DNA of 44,759 nt from an uncultured Bacteroidaceae bacterium (GTDB lineage: Bacteria; Bacteroidota; Bacteroidia; Bacteroidales; Bacteroidaceae), in NCBI GenBank assembly GCA_905233765.1, contig CAJOCU010000017.1, positions 1 to 44,759 of the forward strand, written 5' to 3'. Shown one piece after another: positions 40,475 through 44,759 of the stretch (its first letter is position 1; each line of letters opens with the position of its first letter). The position numbers were made by a program, and so were the translations under genes. A model generated the notes under the pieces. It was not told the origin of the DNA, did not search any database, and saw nothing but the letters and a program-made list of their open reading frames with translations.

Positions 40475-40502
40475 AATTGACAATTAAAAATTAATAAGGA
40501 AT
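40475..40502. repeat. 7-bp tandem array (4 units) between proA and the TldD fusion gene
   Basis: Heptamers AATTGAC, AATTAAA, AATTAAT and AAGGAAT start at the base after the proA stop and fill most of the 34-bp gap. Confidence 0.6.
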
Positions 40503-40508
40503 AACTCT

Positions 40509-43500
40509 ATGAAGCACCGTTTAAGCATCCTCTTGCTGGTCATCAGCATTTGTCCCGTGTTCGGCGCCACGACCGCCGAGAACGACACCCTTCTCAGTGT
40601 CCTGCGTGAAGAATTGGCCGCAGACTTTGCGGAACTGCAGAAGCAGGATGTGAAGCCCTACTTCATGAGTTTCCGCGTGCAGGAATCTCACACGGCCAAC
40701 ATCCTTGCCACCTTCGGTTTCCTGGGCAATTCCAGACAAGAACATGACCGTCAGTTCACACCTCAGATTCGCGTGGGAACGCCGGAGTTGGACAACTTCA
40801 AGTTCAACCCACAGAGCTCTGTCGGCTATACGAGTCTGCCGCTCACAGATGCTTCGTCCGATGCCTTCCGTACGACCATTTGGAAACACATGCTGAATGC
40901 CTACGACCGCGTGGTCAATGAATACCGCAGCGTGCAGAACCGTTTGCGTACGCAAGCTGACAACGAGGACAAAGCTCCCTGCTTCAGCGTGCTCGGCGAT
41001 TCACCTGCTGAGACCTACTACGAGGCACCCCTCCCGCATCCCTCCCTCACCCCTGAGGAACAGCGCGAATGGGAGCAGCGCCTCTGCCGCATCTCTGCCG
41101 CCTTCCGCAAGCACCCGCAGTTCAACAATGCCTACGCCAGCCTGCAGATGGAATATAGCCGCACGCATCTCGTCAACACCGAGGGCGCGGCCATCGTGCA
41201 GAACCGCCGCAGCTATCGCGTGTTCCTGCAGGTTGAGGCGACGACCAATGACGGCATGGTGCTGCCTTTATACGAGAGCTACTTCGCTACGCAACTCGAC
41301 TCGCTGCCTGCAGAGGAAGTGATGCTGCGCGCTGCCGAAGAACTGGGACAACGCCTCGAAGCGTTGATGGCGGCCCCCGTTGCCGATCCCTTCACGGGTC
41401 CGGCCCTCATGAGCGGTCCTGCCAGCGGTGTCTTCTTCCATGAAATTTTCGGACATCGCCTCGAAGGGCACCGCATGAAGTCGGGTGGTCAGACCTTCCG
41501 CAAGATGGTGGGTGAGCGTGTGCTGCCTACTGAATTCCAGGTTTATTGTGACCCCACGCTCACGCACTATGGCGCACAGCCTCTGAACGGTGGCTATGTC
41601 TATGACGACGAGGGTACGCGCGCGCGTAGAGTAAATAATGTGGTCGATGGTGTCCTGAAGGAGTTCCTCATGAGCCGCGTGCCGCTCGACAGCTTCCCAG
41701 AGAGCAATGGTCACGGACGCACGGCGGGCGCCGGCACTCCCGTCAGCCGTCAGTCCAACCTCGTGGTAGAAACGCGCAAGCCCTACACGGAGTCTGAGCT
41801 GCGCCAGCTGCTGCGCGACGAAGCACGCCGTCAGGGCAAGGACTACGGCTACCTCTTCCAGAGCGTCAGCAGCGGCTACACACAGACGGGCGAGGGCAAT
41901 AGCATCAACTCCTTCAACGTCACGCCATTGGAGGTCTATCGCATCTATGTCGATGGCCGTCCGGACGAGCTCGTGCGTGGCGTGGATCTCATCGGCACGC
42001 CCCTCTCCATGTTCTCCAACATCGTCGCCGGCGGCGATGCACCCGCCTCGTTCATCGGTTCCTGCGGTGCGGAGAGCGGTTGGGTGCCTGTCTCAGCCAC
42101 CTCACCTATGATCTTCTGTTCAAAGATTGAGACCCAGCGCCGCCAGAAGAAAGGGTATATGATGCCTGTGCTATCTCCTCCCGTTTTCAGCGCCGATGGC
42201 GCTGAAAACAGGGACGTTTTCGCTGCGCTCTCCGATGAGATGACACGCAGTATGGACAGCCTGCGCATTCAAAGACTGCCTGCGCCCTTCATTATCGACT
42301 ATCGCCTGCAACGCGCGCGCTCATTGAGCATGACCGCCACGTTGGGAGAGCTCAGTCAAAAGGAGGTGACCCCCTGGCAGCAGAAGTTCGATGCAGAGGT
42401 CATCGTTGGTAACTACCAGCACACGAGTCAGGGAAACCCAGAGCCCGGCCTGCGGGGAGTAAATATACCGATGGCAATGGACTACGACAATCTGCGTCGC
42501 CAGGCATGGATGGCGACCGATGCCCGCTACAAGCAGGCCATCGCTGTCCTTGAAAGGAAAGAACAGGCACGGCAGAAAGCCACGCTACCTGCTGACGAGG
42601 CGGCGTTAGCAGATCTCCTTCCCACTCAGCCTGCCACCAGCATCCAACAGCGCAGCGCCGACATCGAAGACCTGCACGCTGATGACTTGGAAGCCTATGT
42701 CCGACGCCTCTCCCTCATTGCCCGTGATTTCCCAGAGCTCACATACAGCGACGCCTCTTGCCAAGTTCGGCAGACCGACATCTACCGTCTTACCAGCGAG
42801 GGCGTGCGTGTGGCGCAGCCGCAGGACAATACGTGCGAGATTGTGTTTAACTTCCATCTCTACCACAATACGCGCGGCACCAACCAAAATGCCTACCAAA
42901 ACCACGTATATACCTGCGCAGCAGAAGCACTGGCCGACAGCGCACGCTTCACGCGTTCCGTACGCAAATACATCCGCCAACGCCTTGACCTGCTACAGGC
43001 TGAGACCGCAGAAGACTACTATGTAGGCCCCGTGCTATTCGAGAGCCGTGCGGGTCGGACCATCTATGAGAATACAAGCGGCAACCGCCATAACTTCCGC
43101 GCATGGCACCCCTACGTCCAGAGCGACCGTGCCATCTTCGCGAAGATGAACCGTAAGATTATCGACGACAAAATCAGCATGCGCCAAGATCCGTCGCTCA
43201 GTACATGGGAAGGCAAGCCGCTCGTGGGCTTCTATACGGCCGATGCCAACGGCCAGAAGCCACAAGCCGTCACGCTCATCGACCGCGGCATCTTCCGCGG
43301 TCAGCTCTGCGGCGTGACTCCGTCATTAAGTACCAATACACCCACCGGCAACCTGCGCTTCAATAATCCCACCTCATGGGGTGCTTCGTTGGGCGCGGAG
43401 ACGGCTCCGGGTGTGCTCCGCATTGAGAGCAGCAAGACCGTGCCGCTCAAGAAGATGCGTAAACAACTGCTGCGCGATGCACAGCGCGAGGGCTACGACC

Positions 43501-43808
43501 ACGCTTACATCGTGCGTCCAGGCATCTCCGCCCTTGTACGTGTCAATGTCAAGGACGGCAGTGAGACCATCCTGAAGATGCCAAGCATCAACGTCACCCT
43601 CAGCAACTTGCGCCACATCAGCGCCCTCTCCACGGAGCAACAGGCAACGATCTTCACCGAAGACAACGGCCCCCGCTTCTCCATCGTGGCCCCACAAGCC
43701 ATGATCCTGAACGATATCGAGATTCCCGCTCCCACGCCGGAGCCGATAGCTAAACCCACTCTCACATTCCCCCTCCATAGGAAGACCCACCCCTCACCCT
43801 CCCTGTGA
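40509..43808 (+). CDS. Exported fusion of TldD-like metalloprotease and TldE/PmbA-like half
   Basis: A 1099-aa protein. It has a signal peptide (about 1-19, ending V-F-G-A) and two TldD/PmbA-like halves. The first (about 30-560) carries the zinc motif F-F-H-E-I-F-G-H-R-L-E-G-H (about 310-322), and G-G-D-A-P-A-S-F-I-G-S-C-G near 510-522 is a later conserved region. The second half (about 610-1080) lacks HExxxH, like TldE, and ends V-A-P-Q-A-M-I-L-N-D-I-E-I-P. In E. coli separate cytoplasmic TldD and TldE form a heterodimer that cleaves unfolded peptides; here both seem joined and exported. Residues about 556-570 contain a DNA hairpin-coded stretch and the last 15 residues come from a dispersed repeat. 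It lies between proA and argF' without metabolic kinship. Confidence 0.8.
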   Translation: MKHRLSILLLVISICPVFGATTAENDTLLSVLREELAADFAELQKQDVKPYFMSFRVQESHTANILATFGFLGNSRQEHDRQFTPQIRVGTPELDNFKFNPQSSVGYTSLPLTDASSDAFRTTIWKHMLNAYDRVVNEYRSVQNRLRTQADNEDKAPCFSVLGDSPAETYYEAPLPHPSLTPEEQREWEQRLCRISAAFRKHPQFNNAYASLQMEYSRTHLVNTEGAAIVQNRRSYRVFLQVEATTNDGMVLPLYESYFATQLDSLPAEEVMLRAAEELGQRLEALMAAPVADPFTGPALMSGPASGVFFHEIFGHRLEGHRMKSGGQTFRKMVGERVLPTEFQVYCDPTLTHYGAQPLNGGYVYDDEGTRARRVNNVVDGVLKEFLMSRVPLDSFPESNGHGRTAGAGTPVSRQSNLVVETRKPYTESELRQLLRDEARRQGKDYGYLFQSVSSGYTQTGEGNSINSFNVTPLEVYRIYVDGRPDELVRGVDLIGTPLSMFSNIVAGGDAPASFIGSCGAESGWVPVSATSPMIFCSKIETQRRQKKGYMMPVLSPPVFSADGAENRDVFAALSDEMTRSMDSLRIQRLPAPFIIDYRLQRARSLSMTATLGELSQKEVTPWQQKFDAEVIVGNYQHTSQGNPEPGLRGVNIPMAMDYDNLRRQAWMATDARYKQAIAVLERKEQARQKATLPADEAALADLLPTQPATSIQQRSADIEDLHADDLEAYVRRLSLIARDFPELTYSDASCQVRQTDIYRLTSEGVRVAQPQDNTCEIVFNFHLYHNTRGTNQNAYQNHVYTCAAEALADSARFTRSVRKYIRQRLDLLQAETAEDYYVGPVLFESRAGRTIYENTSGNRHNFRAWHPYVQSDRAIFAKMNRKIIDDKISMRQDPSLSTWEGKPLVGFYTADANGQKPQAVTLIDRGIFRGQLCGVTPSLSTNTPTGNLRFNNPTSWGASLGAETAPGVLRIESSKTVPLKKMRKQLLRDAQREGYDHAYIVRPGISALVRVNVKDGSETILKMPSINVTLSNLRHISALSTEQQATIFTEDNGPRFSIVAPQAMILNDIEIPAPTPEPIAKPTLTFPLHRKTHPSPSL
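42179..42214. repeat. 16-bp hairpin inside the TldD fusion gene
   Basis: Arms 42179-42194 and 42198-42214 pair over 16 bp with one bulged A and a 3-nt loop; the core is GTTTTCAGCGCC and its complement. It is translated as P-V-F-S-A-D-G-A-E-N-R. Confidence 0.8.
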
Positions 43809-43819
43809 GGGAGGGAGTG
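43783..43819 (-). repeat. 37-bp dispersed GC-rich repeat, copy B (inverted)
   Basis: Reverse complement matches 23045-23081 at 32 of 37 positions. It encodes the last residues and the stop of the TldD fusion protein (K-T-H-P-S-P-S-L). Confidence 0.8.
43797..43815. terminator. GC-rich hairpin at the end of the TldD fusion gene
   Basis: Stem CCCTCCCT/AGGGAGGG (43797-43804/43808-43815), 3-nt loop; the stop codon TGA starts in the loop. No T run follows, so it may be only the palindromic core of the repeat. Confidence 0.5.
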
Positions 43820-43891
43820 GTTACATTTTGGAATCATTCATTATAACTCTTAAACAAGCCTCTCAACGCTCCCCTATTACATCGCATTCTA

Positions 43892-43923
43892 CTCTCCCCC
43901 TTGAGGGGGAGCGGGGAGGGGGT
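43892..43923. repeat. CTCCCCC-TTGA-GGGGGAG element before argF'
   Basis: A 7-bp stem (43894-43900/43905-43911) followed by GCGGGGAGGGGG, ending 6 bp before the argF' ATG. It is the intergenic relative of the element inside argF' at 44525-44553. Confidence 0.7.
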
Positions 43924-43929
43924 CATATT

Positions 43930-44759
43930 ATGAAAGTCTTTCAACACGTTAGTGACATTGGCGATCTCAACGTCGCCCTCGCGGAAGCGCAGGAAGTGAA
44001 GCGCGACCGCTACCAGTGGCAGCACCTCGGCCGCAACAAGACCGCGCTGCTCATCTTCTTCAATAACTCCCTCCGCACGCGCCTTTCCACGCAGAAGGCA
44101 GCCATGAACTTAGGCATGAATGTCATCGTGCTCGATGTGAATCAAGGTGCCTGGAAACTGGAGACGGAACGTGGCGTCATCATGGACGGCGACAAGAGCG
44201 AGCACCTGCTGGAAGCCATCCCTGTGATGGCCAGCTACTGCGACCTCATCGGTGTGCGCAGCTTCGCCCGCTTCGAGAGTCGCAAGGATGACTACGAAGA
44301 GAAGATTTTACGCCAATTCATCGAGTATTCAGGCCGCCCTGTCTTCTTCATGGAGTCGGCCACCGTGCATCCCCTGCAGGCCTTCGCCGATTTGATTACG
44401 ATTGAGGAGCACAAGCGCAGCAACCGTCCCAAGGTCGTCATGACATGGGCTCCTCATCCCAAGGCCCTGCCGCAGGCCGTGCCCAACAGCTTTGCCGAGT
44501 GGATGGTTACAGCAGCTGAACAATCACTCCCCCTTGGGGGAGCCGAAGGGGGCCTTGATTTCGTCATCACCCATCCCGAGGGCTACGAGCTCGACCCGCA
44601 GTTCGTGAAGGGTGCCCGCGTGGAATACGACCAGATGAAAGCTTTCGAAGGTGCAGACTTTGTATATGCCAAGAACTGGAGCTGTCCGGGCGTCACACGT
44701 CCCGAGGATTACGGCAAGGTGCTGCACGACTATCACTCGATGATGGACTGGTGTGTCAG
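43930..44759 (+). CDS. argF': N-succinylornithine transcarbamylase (partial, runs off the window)
   Basis: The first 276 codons are open to the window edge. The protein transfers carbamoyl to N-succinyl-ornithine. It aligns from memory almost residue for residue with the Bacteroides fragilis enzyme: F-F-N-N-S-L-R-T-R-L-S-T (about 43-54) is the carbamoyl-phosphate loop, and W-K-L-E-T-E-R-G-V-I-M-D-G-D-K (75-89), V-M-T-W-A-P-H-P, and T-H-P-E-G-Y-E-L-D follow. Residue 90 is Ser where B. fragilis has Pro; this position separates succinyl- from acetyl-ornithine enzymes. Residues about 197-209 (E-Q-S-L-P-L-G-G-A-E-G-G-L) are an insertion encoded by a GC-rich repeat. The ATG at 43930 matches the family start. 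Confidence 0.9.
   Translation, partial: MKVFQHVSDIGDLNVALAEAQEVKRDRYQWQHLGRNKTALLIFFNNSLRTRLSTQKAAMNLGMNVIVLDVNQGAWKLETERGVIMDGDKSEHLLEAIPVMASYCDLIGVRSFARFESRKDDYEEKILRQFIEYSGRPVFFMESATVHPLQAFADLITIEEHKRSNRPKVVMTWAPHPKALPQAVPNSFAEWMVTAAEQSLPLGGAEGGLDFVITHPEGYELDPQFVKGARVEYDQMKAFEGADFVYAKNWSCPGVTRPEDYGKVLHDYHSMMDWCV
44518..44556. repeat. GC-rich palindromic repeat inserted in frame in argF'
   Basis: ACTCCCCCTTGGGGGAGCC then GAAGGGGGCC, closely similar to the intergenic element at 43892-43923. It adds about 12 codons between W-M and the F-V-I-T-H-P-E-G strand. Confidence 0.75.

Overview
The window is chromosomal DNA from a member of the Bacteroidales, most likely a Prevotella-like Prevotellaceae species. 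Promoters have the Bacteroidetes form (a TTG/TTTG element, about 20 bp, then TAnnTTTG). Ribosome binding sites are weak or absent. Arginine synthesis uses the N-succinylornithine-type transcarbamylase, and several secreted proteins end in the Prevotella-type tail (Y-L-x-G-x(n)-KGV/INIVNGKKVLVK). No plasmid or phage hallmark genes were seen.

Layout. 1-400: a leftward promoter and a structured non-coding stretch. 402-1499 (-): a 7TM protein with an AraC-type DNA-binding tail. 1652-4681 (+): purine nucleoside phosphorylase, thiL and lpxK, closed by a terminator shared with the convergent sppA (4703-6511, -). 6929-12709 (+): a three-gene surface/secreted operon (PCMD lipoprotein, outer-membrane barrel, 1243-aa multidomain protein). 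12747-14590: a sodium:neurotransmitter-symporter-family transporter and a divergent VanZ-like protein. 14595-14942: divergent tRNA-Pro(CGG) and tRNA-Phe(GAA). 14998-17142 (-): an M6-like secreted metalloprotease. 17347-18306: an aldo/keto reductase.

18451-44759 is an arginine/proline biosynthesis cluster: argR, a GNAT enzyme (probable argA substitute), argG, a PspC-domain protein, argC, argD, an XRE-cupin regulator, an acyl-CoA synthetase, proC, proB, proA and the start of argF' (cut by the window edge). Two insertions interrupt it. The first is an outer-membrane protein / TonB-receptor-like barrel / PAP2 phosphatase cassette between argC and argD. The second is an 8-kb block between proB and proA holding a 1371-aa BspA-like adhesin, a shortened paralogue of its tail, and a hipBA toxin-antitoxin pair. 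A secreted TldD/TldE-like fusion protein lies between proA and argF'.

The most interesting signal is a set of short repeats that no ordinary feature explains. At least seven places carry tandem arrays with a 7-bp period, usually four or five units. Unit sequence differs between arrays. Most lie in gene gaps, but some lie inside coding sequence (thiL, the 1243-aa protein, the ends of two outer-membrane protein genes). A second class of GC-rich palindromic repeats is also found inside genes: a 37-bp element appears in the signal-peptide region of one gene and, inverted, in the C-terminus of another; a CCCCCTTGGGGG-type element lies inside argF'; paired TCCCAC hairpins lie inside proA; a 16-bp hairpin lies inside the TldD fusion gene. 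Together they suggest in-frame recruitment of repeats into conserved enzymes.
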